A stretch of 5,695 bases of DNA. It comes from Actinomycetes bacterium. Its GTDB lineage: Bacteria > Actinomycetota > Actinomycetes > Mycobacteriales > Mycobacteriaceae. A model generated the notes under the pieces. That model did no database searches, was not told the origin of the DNA, and saw only the letters and a list, made by a program, of their open reading frames with translations. The DNA lies in assembly GCA_022600695.1 (NCBI GenBank), contig JAHZJY010000201.1:1-5695 (forward strand), read 5' to 3'. The translations under genes were made by a program, and so were the position numbers. This document shows positions 1 through 5,695 of this stretch, piece after piece (the first letter of the stretch is position 1; the number at the start of each line of letters is the position of its first letter).

Positions 1-492
1 GGTGTCGAACACCTCGTGGTAAAGCAGTGAGTGCACCTGCTCGACCCGCGGGATGTCGAAGAATTCGAGCGGATCCTGCGATGCCGACTCGATCACCAGA
101 GTGCCGGTGCGGACCATCCGGTCGATCAGGCCGTGGCTGAACTCCACGCTGTTGATCCGGGCCAGCGGGATATCGATACCGGCCCGGTTCAGCACGCCGT
201 GCCGGTACATCACCCGCCGGTCGGTGATGACGAAATGCGTGGTCAACCAGGCCAGGAACGGCCGCACCGTGAGCCAACCGGCCAGCACCAGCCAGATCCC
301 CGCGATCACCGCCGACACCACCTGGCGGGCCCGCGGATCCCACTCGGTCCGGCTGACCACCGCTGCGCCGAACGCGGCCACGGCAGTGATCAGCAGCAGT
401 GCCAGAACCGGACCGATGAGCCGCTTCCAGTGCGGGTGGCGATGCAGCACCACCTGCTCATCGGTGGCCAGAACATTGTCGGGATATCCCAT
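1..492 (-). CDS. PH-domain (YdbS/DUF304-like) membrane protein, 3' end cut by window edge
   Basis: The minus strand is open for 164 codons from an ATG at 490-492 to base 1 with no stop, so the C-terminus is missing. The protein starts MGYPDNVLATDEQVV. It has a hydrophobic stretch at about residues 25-46 (IGPVLALLLITAVAAFGAAV), a short polar link with RTEWDPRAR, and a second hydrophobic stretch at about 58-76. A soluble part from about residue 84 carries the pattern THFVITDRRVMYRHGVL, typical of bacterial PH-like (bPH2) domains that follow two membrane helices. It resembles the M. tuberculosis Rv3278c family (about 170 residues), so only a few residues should be missing. The family has no firm biochemical function and a membrane-linked role is inference. 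It is transcribed divergently from the decarboxylase gene. The start has no clear Shine-Dalgarno, which would suit a leaderless transcript. Identity to the family is high confidence; function is not known. Confidence 0.9.
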   Translation of the reverse strand, partial: MGYPDNVLATDEQVVLHRHPHWKRLIGPVLALLLITAVAAFGAAVVSRTEWDPRARQVVSAVIAGIWLVLAGWLTVRPFLAWLTTHFVITDRRVMYRHGVLNRAGIDIPLARINSVEFSHGLIDRMVRTGTLVIESASQDPLEFFDIPRVEQVHSLLYHEVFDT

Positions 493-498
493 GCCCCT

Positions 499-528
499 GT
501 CCTACGTCACCCGGCGACCATGTCACAA
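499..528 (-). promoter_or_regulatory. Possible promoter of the PH-domain gene
   Basis: On the minus strand, TTGTGA (complement of 523-528) is followed after 18 bases by TAGGAC (complement of 499-504). The ATG begins seven bases after the end of the latter, the spacing expected if transcription starts on the A of the start codon. The -10 lacks the usual final T, so the match is imperfect. Confidence 0.25.
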
Positions 529-534
529 GGGCGC

Positions 535-540
535 TACGCT
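535..540 (+). promoter_or_regulatory. Possible -10 element for the decarboxylase gene
   Basis: TACGCT fits the actinobacterial TANNNT -10 pattern and lies 29 bases before the decarboxylase ATG, leaving room for a short leader with a ribosome binding site. No convincing -35 is seen around 512-517. The call rests on position and a weak consensus only. Confidence 0.3.
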
Positions 541-554
541 CCGGGAAATCATCC

Positions 555-560
555 GGAGGA
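555..560 (+). promoter_or_regulatory. Ribosome binding site of the decarboxylase gene
   Basis: GGAGGA lies nine bases before the ATG at 570 and complements the 16S rRNA 3' end. It is the clearest Shine-Dalgarno in the window and fixes the start at 570. Confidence 0.7.
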
Positions 561-569
561 CTGCCGCCC

Positions 570-2006
570 ATGCTCAACAGGCCGAGGAACGCCCCGCTCT
601 ACGACGCCTACCGCAGTTTTCTCGCCAACCCCGGCACACCGTTCACCACCCCTGGCCACAAGCGCAATCCGGACCTGGTCGACGAGTTCCTGGCCCTGGA
701 CATTCCGCACTACCTCGGCGTGGAGAACCGGCGGGTCTCGACCCGTCGACTGGCCACGGCCGAGCGCCTCGCCGGGGAACTGTGGGGGGCGGACTGGTGC
801 GGTTTCTCCGTCCAGGGCTCCTCGCACGGCAATGAGGCGCTGTGCCTGTCCGTCGGCAAACCCGGCGACGAGGTGATCGTGGCCCGCACCATCCACAAGT
901 CACTGTTCTTCGGGCTCGTCCTGGCCGGCCTGGTGCCGGTCTGGGTGCGGCCCGATATCGACGAGCGGACCGGTCTGACCGCGGGGATGCCGGTGAGCCG
1001 GGTCGCCGATGCGCTGCGGGCGCACCCGGCGGCGAAGGCGGTGATGCTGGTGGAGCCGAGCTACGTCGGCGGGGTCTCCGATGTGGCGGCGCATGCCGAA
1101 CTCGCCCACTCCCACGGAATCCCGCTGACCGTCGATGCGGCCTGGGGAGCTCACCTCGGCTTCCACCCCGACCTGCCCCCGCATGCCATCGAAGCCGGAG
1201 CCGACGCACTCGTGACGAGCATCCACAAACATGTCACCGGCTTCTCGCAGTCCTCGATGGTGCTGGCCCAGAGCGAGCGGATCGACCTCGAACGTCTGGA
1301 GGCCGCCTTCGAGGGTCTGCACACCACCAGCCCGTCGGGCGCGATCTTCGCCAGTATCGACCTGACCCGGGACCTGCTTGCCGACCGCGGCCATGAGTTG
1401 CTCGGCCAGGCGATCGAACTGGCCGACTCCGCGCGTGATCGCTTCCGGCAGGTGCGCGGCCTCGGTGTGGTCGGCCCCGAGTTGGCCGACCGCTCACCCG
1501 GACTGCTGATGCAGGATCCGACCAAGATCGTGCTGACGCTGGCCGGCACCGGAGCCGACGGTCAACTGGTCGCCGATGTGCTCGAGCAACGCGGCCTTCA
1601 TCTGGAATTCGCCGACCGCGACACGTTCTGTCCTGTCATCACGCTGGCCGATACGCCGGCGACCGTCGACTTCATGGTCAGCGAGATCAGCCGTGCGATC
1701 GAGGAATACCGGGGAACCCCGCGGGCGCTGGTGCCGATCACCGCATGGACGCTGCAGCCGGACACCGCGATGAGCCCGCGGGAAGCCTTTTTCGCCGACC
1801 ACGAGCGGGTACCGGCGGAGGTCGCGGTCGGCCGGATCTCCGCGGAGACCGCCGCACCCTACCCGCCGGGTGTCCCCGCACTGGCACCCGGCGAGCGCGT
1901 GCACACCGCGACGCTGGCGGCCCTGCAGGCCGAGGCGCGCAGCGGCACCCGAATCGCCTACTGCGGTGATCCGTCACTGCAAACCGTGCTCGTCGTCAAG
2001 GAGTAG
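570..2006 (+). CDS. Orn/Lys/Arg decarboxylase, short type (PLP-dependent, fold type I)
   Basis: A 478-residue protein of the OKR decarboxylase family, which removes the carboxyl group from ornithine, lysine or arginine to give a diamine or agmatine. Visible signatures are TPGHKR (27-32), the phosphate-binding GSSHGNEA (83-90), RTIHKS (106-111) with His109 expected to stack on the cofactor, VDAAWGAH (188-195) with Asp189 expected to bind the pyridine nitrogen, and SIHK (217-220) with Lys220 as the expected PLP Schiff-base lysine. The C-terminal domain carries [13 protein letters not shown] (430-442). The length fits the Bacillus SpeA/YaaO type of about 480-490 residues, which lacks the N-terminal wing domain of the large inducible enterobacterial enzymes. 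Lys, Orn or Arg specificity cannot be read from the sequence. No signal peptide is seen, so it is probably cytoplasmic. It starts with a good GGAGGA site and stops 37 bases before accD5 on the same strand, so some read-through into accD5 is possible. It occupies the slot that holds birA in M. tuberculosis. Confidence 0.92.
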   Translation: MLNRPRNAPLYDAYRSFLANPGTPFTTPGHKRNPDLVDEFLALDIPHYLGVENRRVSTRRLATAERLAGELWGADWCGFSVQGSSHGNEALCLSVGKPGDEVIVARTIHKSLFFGLVLAGLVPVWVRPDIDERTGLTAGMPVSRVADALRAHPAAKAVMLVEPSYVGGVSDVAAHAELAHSHGIPLTVDAAWGAHLGFHPDLPPHAIEAGADALVTSIHKHVTGFSQSSMVLAQSERIDLERLEAAFEGLHTTSPSGAIFASIDLTRDLLADRGHELLGQAIELADSARDRFRQVRGLGVVGPELADRSPGLLMQDPTKIVLTLAGTGADGQLVADVLEQRGLHLEFADRDTFCPVITLADTPATVDFMVSEISRAIEEYRGTPRALVPITAWTLQPDTAMSPREAFFADHERVPAEVAVGRISAETAAPYPPGVPALAPGERVHTATLAALQAEARSGTRIAYCGDPSLQTVLVVKE

Positions 2007-2029
2007 GCGGAAGCCGACCGGCCGGGGTC

Positions 2030-2035
2030 TAACAT
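2030..2035 (+). promoter_or_regulatory. Likely -10 element for accD5 (leaderless or near-leaderless start)
   Basis: TAACAT matches TANNNT and ends nine bases before the accD5 ATG at 2044. Transcription would begin at or within about two bases of the start codon. The intervening CGTCACCC has no Shine-Dalgarno, which supports leaderless translation. No -35 match is seen near 2007-2012, which is common for mycobacterial promoters. Confidence 0.5.
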
Positions 2036-2043
2036 CGTCACCC

Positions 2044-3654
2044 ATGACGAGCGTTACCGAACCGGATGTCCACACCACAGCCGGCAAGTTGGCCGATCTG
2101 CGTCAGCGCGCCGAGGAGACGCTACATCCGGTCGGTGAGGCCGCCGTGGAGAAAACCCACGCCAAAGGCAAGCTGACCGCCCGCGAACGCATCCTGGCGT
2201 TACTCGACGAGGACTCCTTCGTCGAACTCGACGCGTTGGCGCGCCACCGGGCCACCAACTTCGGGCTGAAGGACAACCGGCCGGTCGGCGACGGTGTGGT
2301 GACCGGCTACGGCACTATCGACGGCCGCGAGATCTGCATCTTCAGCCAAGACGCCACCGTGTTCGGCGGCAGCCTCGGAGAGGTCTACGGCGAGAAGATC
2401 GTCAAGATCCAGGAACTCGCCATCAAGACCGGGCGGCCGCTGATCGGAATCAACGACGGGGCCGGTGCCCGAATTCAGGAGGGGGTGGTGTCCCTCGGCC
2501 TGTACAGCCGCATCTTCCGGAACAACATCCTGGCATCCGGCGTCGTCCCGCAGATCTCGCTGATCATGGGTGCGGCGGCCGGCGGCCACGTCTACTCCCC
2601 CGCGCTGACCGATTTCGTCGTCATGGTGGACCAGACCAGCCAGATGTTCATCACCGGCCCCGATGTCATCAAGACCGTCACCGGCGAGGACGTCACCATG
2701 GAGGAACTCGGCGGGGCGCAGACCCACATGTCCAAGTCCGGCACCCTGCACTATGTGGCCTCCGGCGAGCAGGACGCCTTCGACTTCGTCCGCGACCTGC
2801 TCAGCTTCCTGCCGCCCAACAGCTACGCCGAGCCGCCGCGCTACCCGTCGGCCCCACATCCCGGCGCCATCGAGGACAACCTGACCGATGCCGACCTCGA
2901 ACTCGACACCCTGATCCCGGACTCCCCGAACCAGCCGTATGACATGCACGAGGTGATCACCCGGATCCTCGACGACGAGGAGTTCCTCGAGATCCAAGAG
3001 GGCTACGCGCAGAACATCATCGTCGGGTTCGGCCGCGTCGACGGTCGGCCCGTCGGCATCGTCGCCAACCAGCCCACCCAGTTCGCCGGCTGCCTGGACA
3101 TCAACGCCTCGGAGAAGGCGGCCCGGTTCGTCCGTACCTGCGATTGCTTCAACATCCCGATCATCATGCTGGTCGACGTACCGGGTTTCCTGCCCGGCAC
3201 CGAGCAGGAGTTCAACGGCATCATCCGGCGCGGCGCGAAACTGCTCTACGCCTACGGTGAGGCCACCGTTGCCAAGATCACCGTCATCACCCGCAAGGCC
3301 TACGGTGGCGCGTACTGCGTCATGGGCTCCAAGGACATGGGCTGCGATGTCAACGTCGCCTGGCCGACCGCCCAGATCGCGGTGATGGGCGCCTCCGGGG
3401 CGGTCGGCTTCGTGTACCGCAAACAGCTCACCGAAGCGGCCAAGAACGGCGACGACGTCGACGCCCTTCGGCTCGATCTGCAGCGCGACTATGAGGACAC
3501 CCTGGTCAACCCGTATATCGCCGCGGAGCGCGGGTTCCTCGACGCGGTCATCCCGCCGTCTCACACCCGCGGTTACATCGCGACCTCGCTGCGGCTGCTG
3601 GAACGCAAGATCGTCCAGACCCCGCCCAAGAAACACGGGAATATCCCGCTGTAG
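2044..3654 (+). CDS. accD5: Acyl-CoA (propionyl-CoA) carboxylase carboxyltransferase beta subunit AccD5
   Basis: A 536-residue carboxyltransferase of the biotin-dependent acyl-CoA carboxylase family. It moves the carboxyl group from biotin on the alpha subunit to propionyl-CoA (and acetyl-CoA), giving methylmalonyl-CoA for branched-lipid synthesis and feeding mycolic acid synthesis in mycobacteria. The N-terminal crotonase-like domain (about 20-270) carries GAGARIQEG (139-147) and MGAAAGGH (175-182). The C-terminal domain (about 285-520) carries [24 protein letters not shown] and [12 protein letters not shown] (418-429). Gly422-Ala423 align with the Gly419-Ala420 oxyanion hole of Streptomyces coelicolor PccB, and Cys425 aligns with its specificity residue Asp422. 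M. tuberculosis AccD5 is about 12 residues longer, mostly at the N-terminus. The frame is open upstream to 1870, inside the decarboxylase gene, but family homology begins near the ATG at 2044 and a -10 element precedes it. accE5 follows after ten bases. The family call is near certain; the AccD5 paralogue call rests on similarity plus the adjoining accE5. Confidence 0.97.
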   Translation: MTSVTEPDVHTTAGKLADLRQRAEETLHPVGEAAVEKTHAKGKLTARERILALLDEDSFVELDALARHRATNFGLKDNRPVGDGVVTGYGTIDGREICIFSQDATVFGGSLGEVYGEKIVKIQELAIKTGRPLIGINDGAGARIQEGVVSLGLYSRIFRNNILASGVVPQISLIMGAAAGGHVYSPALTDFVVMVDQTSQMFITGPDVIKTVTGEDVTMEELGGAQTHMSKSGTLHYVASGEQDAFDFVRDLLSFLPPNSYAEPPRYPSAPHPGAIEDNLTDADLELDTLIPDSPNQPYDMHEVITRILDDEEFLEIQEGYAQNIIVGFGRVDGRPVGIVANQPTQFAGCLDINASEKAARFVRTCDCFNIPIIMLVDVPGFLPGTEQEFNGIIRRGAKLLYAYGEATVAKITVITRKAYGGAYCVMGSKDMGCDVNVAWPTAQIAVMGASGAVGFVYRKQLTEAAKNGDDVDALRLDLQRDYEDTLVNPYIAAERGFLDAVIPPSHTRGYIATSLRLLERKIVQTPPKKHGNIPL

Positions 3655-3658
3655 GGAG
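3654..3658 (+). promoter_or_regulatory. Ribosome binding site deciding the accE5 start
   Basis: GGGAG overlaps the last base of the accD5 stop and lies six bases before the ATG at 3665. A second in-frame ATG at 3659 directly abuts this motif and would leave no spacing, so 3665 is preferred. Confidence 0.6.
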
Positions 3659-3664
3659 ATGAGC

Positions 3665-3940
3665 ATGCGACACGAGGACATCACCGAGGTGAGCGACCCG
3701 CACCAGCTGACGGTCGACGCTCCGGAGCCCGCCGCGCCGGAGATCCGAGTACTCAAGGGCGAGCCCACCGACTCCGATCTGGCCGCGTTGATCACCGTGC
3801 TGACCGGGCTGGGAGGCGGTGCCGCCCATCCGGGCCCGCAGGAACTCAACCTCTGGGGCCACCCGGTGGACAAGCTGCGTTACCCGGTCACCAGCTGGCA
3901 GCGGGTCACCCTGCTGGAGCGGACGCACTTACGCCGATGA
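3665..3940 (+). CDS. accE5: Acyl-CoA carboxylase epsilon subunit AccE5
   Basis: A 91-residue protein. Its core from about residue 27 reads [20 protein letters not shown], the hallmark of the actinobacterial ACC epsilon family, followed by LNLWGHP (Trp64) and a C-terminal SWQR (Trp78). Epsilon subunits have no catalysis of their own. In mycobacteria and Streptomyces they bind the beta subunit, help the alpha-beta holoenzyme assemble and raise its activity. The first 25 or so residues are acidic and proline-rich and probably disordered. The M. tuberculosis protein is considerably longer (about 177 residues as I recall), so this is a compact form. Position right after accD5, with a ten-base gap holding a Shine-Dalgarno, supports co-expression. 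An alternative ATG at 3659 would add two residues. The frame continues upstream into accD5 to 3491, but that part is accD5 sequence in another frame. The stop codon overlaps a ten-codon open frame leading to maf. Confidence 0.9.
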   Translation: MRHEDITEVSDPHQLTVDAPEPAAPEIRVLKGEPTDSDLAALITVLTGLGGGAAHPGPQELNLWGHPVDKLRYPVTSWQRVTLLERTHLRR

Positions 3941-3969
3941 CCGGGCCATCCGCCCGGGGCAGCCGATGA
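3937..3969 (+). other. Ten-codon open frame bridging accE5 and maf, possible coupling peptide
   Basis: The frame ATG 3937 to TGA 3967-3969 would encode [10 protein letters not shown]. Its ATG overlaps the accE5 stop as ATGA (3937-3940), and its stop overlaps the maf start as ATGA (3966-3969). A ribosome finishing accE5 could restart here and be delivered onto the maf start. No Shine-Dalgarno separate from accE5 coding sequence was seen. Whether it is translated is unknown; the geometry is read directly from the sequence, while a role in coupling is inference. Confidence 0.3.
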
Positions 3970-4622
3970 CCCGGGTCGTCCTGGGTTCGGCGTCGGCCGG
4001 CCGGTTGCGCGTGCTGCGCCAGGCCGGGATCGACCCGCTGGTCGCGGTGTCCGGGGTGGACGAGGACGCCATCATCGAACGGCTGGGCGCCGATGCGGAG
4101 CCGGCCCTCGTGGTCAACGCCCTGGCCGAAGCGAAGGCCGATCAGGTGCGCCGCGGACTGGCCCCCGGCGTGACCGCCGACTGTGTGGTGATCGGCTGCG
4201 ATTCGATGCTCTACATCGACGGTCGGTTGAGCGGCAAACCCGGCACCGAGCAGCAGGCCCGCCGACAGTGGATGTCGATGGCCGGCCGGGCCGGACAGTT
4301 GTTCACCGGTCATTGCGTCCTTCGATTGCAAGCCGGGGAGGTGGTGGCGGCCGCGACCGCCGCGGCGGTCACCGAGGTCCGGTTCGGTGTACCCGGAGAT
4401 GCCGATCTGGCCGCCTACATCGCCGGCGGTGAACCACTCGGCGTCGCCGGCGGGTTCACCATCGACGGGCTCGGGGGCTGGTTCGTCGAGGGTGTCGACG
4501 GTGACCCCGCCAATGTCGTCGGCCTGGGTCTGGCCGTGACCCGCCGGTTGCTGGAGACGGTGGGGTGCACGATCGGTGACCTCTGGCGGACGAATCCGCC
4601 CCCCGCATCGGTAAGCTCCTAG
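3966..4622 (+). CDS. maf: Maf-family nucleotide pyrophosphatase
   Basis: A 218-residue Maf/HAM1-like protein. Maf proteins hydrolyse nucleoside triphosphates such as dTTP, UTP or modified nucleotides to the monophosphate and pyrophosphate, acting as housecleaning enzymes or affecting septum formation. Visible motifs are the N-terminal [12 protein letters not shown] (6-17), close to the usual SxSPRR loop but with Ala-Gly-Arg instead, [17 protein letters not shown] (77-93) with Asp79 and Lys91 as the likely catalytic residues, LFTGHCVL (112-119), and the C-terminal [18 protein letters not shown] and GDPANVVGL blocks. The length is near the family norm with a short C-terminal tail ([15 protein letters not shown]). 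The preferred ATG at 3966 has a weak GGGG at 3956-3959 six bases upstream and the conserved LGSAS close after it. It lies 25 bases after the accE5 stop and one base before the sseA start codon. The exact substrate cannot be told from the sequence. Confidence 0.92.
   Translation: MTRVVLGSASAGRLRVLRQAGIDPLVAVSGVDEDAIIERLGADAEPALVVNALAEAKADQVRRGLAPGVTADCVVIGCDSMLYIDGRLSGKPGTEQQARRQWMSMAGRAGQLFTGHCVLRLQAGEVVAAATAAAVTEVRFGVPGDADLAAYIAGGEPLGVAGGFTIDGLGGWFVEGVDGDPANVVGLGLAVTRRLLETVGCTIGDLWRTNPPPASVSS
4612..4617 (+). promoter_or_regulatory. Likely -10 element for a leaderless sseA transcript
   Basis: TAAGCT matches TANNNT and sits inside the last codons of maf. The sseA GTG begins at 4624, exactly seven bases after its end, which is the typical distance from -10 to transcription start. 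The region before the GTG has no convincing Shine-Dalgarno. This suggests sseA can be transcribed on its own as well as by read-through from accD5. Confidence 0.5.
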
Positions 4623-4623
4623 C

Positions 4624-5520
4624 GTGGCCCTACCCCCAGATCCCAGCCCCGCCCTGCAGGAATACGCCCATCCCGAACGACTGGTCACCGGCGACTGGTT
4701 GTACGAACATCTGGGCACACCCGGTCTCGTGATCGTGGAATCGGACGAAGACGTGCTTCTCTACGACGTCGGCCATATCCCGGGAGCGGTCAAGATCGAC
4801 TGGCACACCGACCTCAACGACCCCCGGGTCCGCGACTACATCAGCGGCGAGCAGTTCGCGGATCTGATGGACCGCAAGGGCATATCCCGCGATGACACCG
4901 TGGTGATCTACGGCGATAAGAGCAACTGGTGGGCAGCCTATGCGCTGTGGGTGTTCACCCTGTTCGGCCATCCCGACGTCCGGTTACTCGACGGCGGGCG
5001 CGATCTGTGGCTGGCCGAAGGCCGGGACACCACCTTGGACGTCCCGGAGAAGACCACCACCGGCTATCCGGTGGTGGCACGCAACGACGGGCCGATTCGG
5101 GCCTATCGCGACGATGTGTTGGCCGCGCTCGGGGAATCCACCCTGATCGATGTGCGCTCGCCGCAGGAGTACACCGGCGAGCGCACCCACATGCCGGACT
5201 ATCCGGAGGAGGGGGCGCTGCGGGGCGGCCACATCCCCACCGCGGTGTCCGTCCCGTGGGCACGGGCCGCTGCCGAGAGCGGACGGTTCCGATCCCGCGC
5301 GGAGTTGGAGGAGATTTACGAATTCGTCTCCCCCGGTGACAACACCATCGCCTACTGCCGGATCGGTGAGCGTTCTAGTCACACCTGGTTCGTGCTCACC
5401 CACCTGCTGGGTATCCCCGGGGTGCGCAACTACGACGGCTCGTGGACCGAGTGGGGCAACGTCGTGCGGGTGCCGGTCGCGGTCGGCGAGGAACCCGGAT
5501 CCGCGCCCGCACGACCGTGA
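4624..5520 (+). CDS. sseA: Tandem-rhodanese thiosulfate sulfurtransferase SseA
   Basis: A 298-residue protein with two rhodanese domains, closely similar to mycobacterial SseA. It would take sulfur from thiosulfate (or 3-mercaptopyruvate) onto a cysteine as a persulfide and pass it to an acceptor. Domain 1 (about 20-140) has the [12 protein letters not shown] element (50-61) but Asp98 in IYGDKSNWW where an active rhodanese has its cysteine, so it is expected to be structural. Domain 2 (about 165-285) has [13 protein letters not shown] (from 174), GGHIPTAV, the active loop YCRIGERS with Cys245, and the C-terminal signature [10 protein letters not shown] (270-279). No signal peptide is seen, so it is probably cytoplasmic. 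The start is a GTG at 4624, one base after the maf stop; it gives the N-terminus known in the family and is preceded by a -10-like TAAGCT. The stop overlaps the possible GTG start of the SufE-like gene, a likely partner in sulfur transfer. The CRIGERS loop leaves the preferred donor uncertain. Confidence 0.95.
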   Translation: MALPPDPSPALQEYAHPERLVTGDWLYEHLGTPGLVIVESDEDVLLYDVGHIPGAVKIDWHTDLNDPRVRDYISGEQFADLMDRKGISRDDTVVIYGDKSNWWAAYALWVFTLFGHPDVRLLDGGRDLWLAEGRDTTLDVPEKTTTGYPVVARNDGPIRAYRDDVLAALGESTLIDVRSPQEYTGERTHMPDYPEEGALRGGHIPTAVSVPWARAAAESGRFRSRAELEEIYEFVSPGDNTIAYCRIGERSSHTWFVLTHLLGIPGVRNYDGSWTEWGNVVRVPVAVGEEPGSAPARP

Positions 5521-5695
5521 GCATGCCGGCCCCGCTGGCCGAGGTGGTCTCGGAGTTCGCCGAAGTCACCGGGCAGGACAAGCTGCGGCTGCTGCTGGAG
5601 TTCGCCGACGAGCTGCCGGACCTGCCTACCGACCTGCATGAGGCGGCGATGGAGCCGGTGCCGGAATGCCAGTCGCCGCTGTTCCTGCACGTCGA
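5517..5695 (+). CDS. SufE-like sulfur acceptor protein, 3' end cut by window edge
   Basis: The frame runs open from GTG 5517 to the right edge, giving 59 complete codons. The protein begins (V/M)[18 protein letters not shown] and contains [15 protein letters not shown] and [15 protein letters not shown], the conserved N-terminal half of the SufE family. Cys51 in PECQSP is the expected sulfur-accepting cysteine. SufE proteins take persulfide sulfur from cysteine desulfurases and stimulate them during iron-sulfur cluster assembly. It corresponds to the SufE-like Rv3284 of M. tuberculosis, about 140 residues, so over half is missing here. The GTG start forms a GTGA overlap with the sseA stop; an ATG two codons later (5523) is the alternative, and no good Shine-Dalgarno decides between them. 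The overlap with sseA suggests the two proteins are made together and may exchange sulfur, which is inference. Confidence 0.9.
   Translation, partial: MSMPAPLAEVVSEFAEVTGQDKLRLLLEFADELPDLPTDLHEAAMEPVPECQSPLFLHV

Noticed and set aside
31..876. Plus-strand open frames of 281 and 260 codons over 31-876
   Set aside because: They lie opposite the PH-domain gene, run into the decarboxylase in the wrong frame, and are low-complexity Arg/Pro/His-rich translations without a family match.
2016..2029. Inverted repeat GACC-GGCCGG-GGTC after the decarboxylase stop as a terminator
   Set aside because: The stem is only four base pairs with no following T-run, so it is not a credible intrinsic terminator; noted only as a possible operator.
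1870..2043. Upstream extension of the accD5 frame into the decarboxylase gene
   Set aside because: The extra residues are Arg/Pro/Ser-rich out-of-frame decarboxylase sequence; AccD5 homology starts at the ATG at 2044, which has a -10 element just before it.
2200..3873. A 557-codon open frame on the minus strand opposite accD5
   Set aside because: It mirrors the codon structure of accD5 in GC-rich DNA; its translation is Asp/Gly/Val-rich with no recognisable domain, while the plus strand encodes a clear AccD5.
3906..4718. A 270-codon minus-strand open frame opposite maf
   Set aside because: Its translation is Gly/His/Arg/Asp-rich shadow sequence, and maf motifs on the plus strand explain the region.
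5150..5641. Plus-strand 163-codon open frame crossing the sseA and SufE-like genes
   Set aside because: It is an Arg/Ser/Pro-rich shadow frame that crosses two well-supported genes.

Overview
The window is a high-GC chromosomal segment whose gene content and order match the accD5-accE5-maf-sseA neighbourhood of mycobacteria (the Rv3278c to Rv3284 region of Mycobacterium tuberculosis, recalled from memory). The closeness of the readable proteins to their mycobacterial counterparts, together with start regions that look leaderless, points to a Mycobacterium or Mycolicibacterium species. Nearly all of the DNA is coding, and no RNA genes, insertion sequences, CRISPR arrays or clear intrinsic terminators were seen.

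Layout. Bases 1-492 (minus strand) hold a membrane protein with a bacterial PH-like domain, cut by the left edge just before its stop. A 77-bp divergent spacer follows. Bases 570-2006 (plus) encode a short-type, PLP-dependent Orn/Lys/Arg decarboxylase. After a 37-bp gap comes a tight plus-strand cluster: accD5 (2044-3654), accE5 (3665-3940), maf (3966-4622), sseA (4624-5520) and the start of a SufE-like gene (5517 to the right edge). Gaps in this cluster run from a 4-bp overlap to 25 bp, so it reads as one operon with at least one possible internal promoter.

Function. AccD5 and AccE5 are the carboxyltransferase and epsilon subunits of a biotin-dependent acyl-CoA carboxylase, which in mycobacteria works with the biotinylated alpha subunit AccA3 to carboxylate propionyl-CoA (and acetyl-CoA) for lipid synthesis. 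In M. tuberculosis accA3 lies just downstream of the SufE-like gene, so it may sit beyond the right edge here. Maf is a nucleotide pyrophosphatase. SseA and the SufE-like protein form a translationally overlapping sulfur-transfer pair.

Most notable. In M. tuberculosis the biotin ligase gene birA lies between the PH-domain gene and accD5. Here that slot holds a decarboxylase in the opposite orientation and no birA. A second curiosity is a ten-codon open frame bridging accE5 and maf by an ATGA overlap at each end. Likely leaderless starts are visible for accD5 and sseA. I found no convincing undescribed multi-gene system; the region is otherwise ordinary core metabolism.
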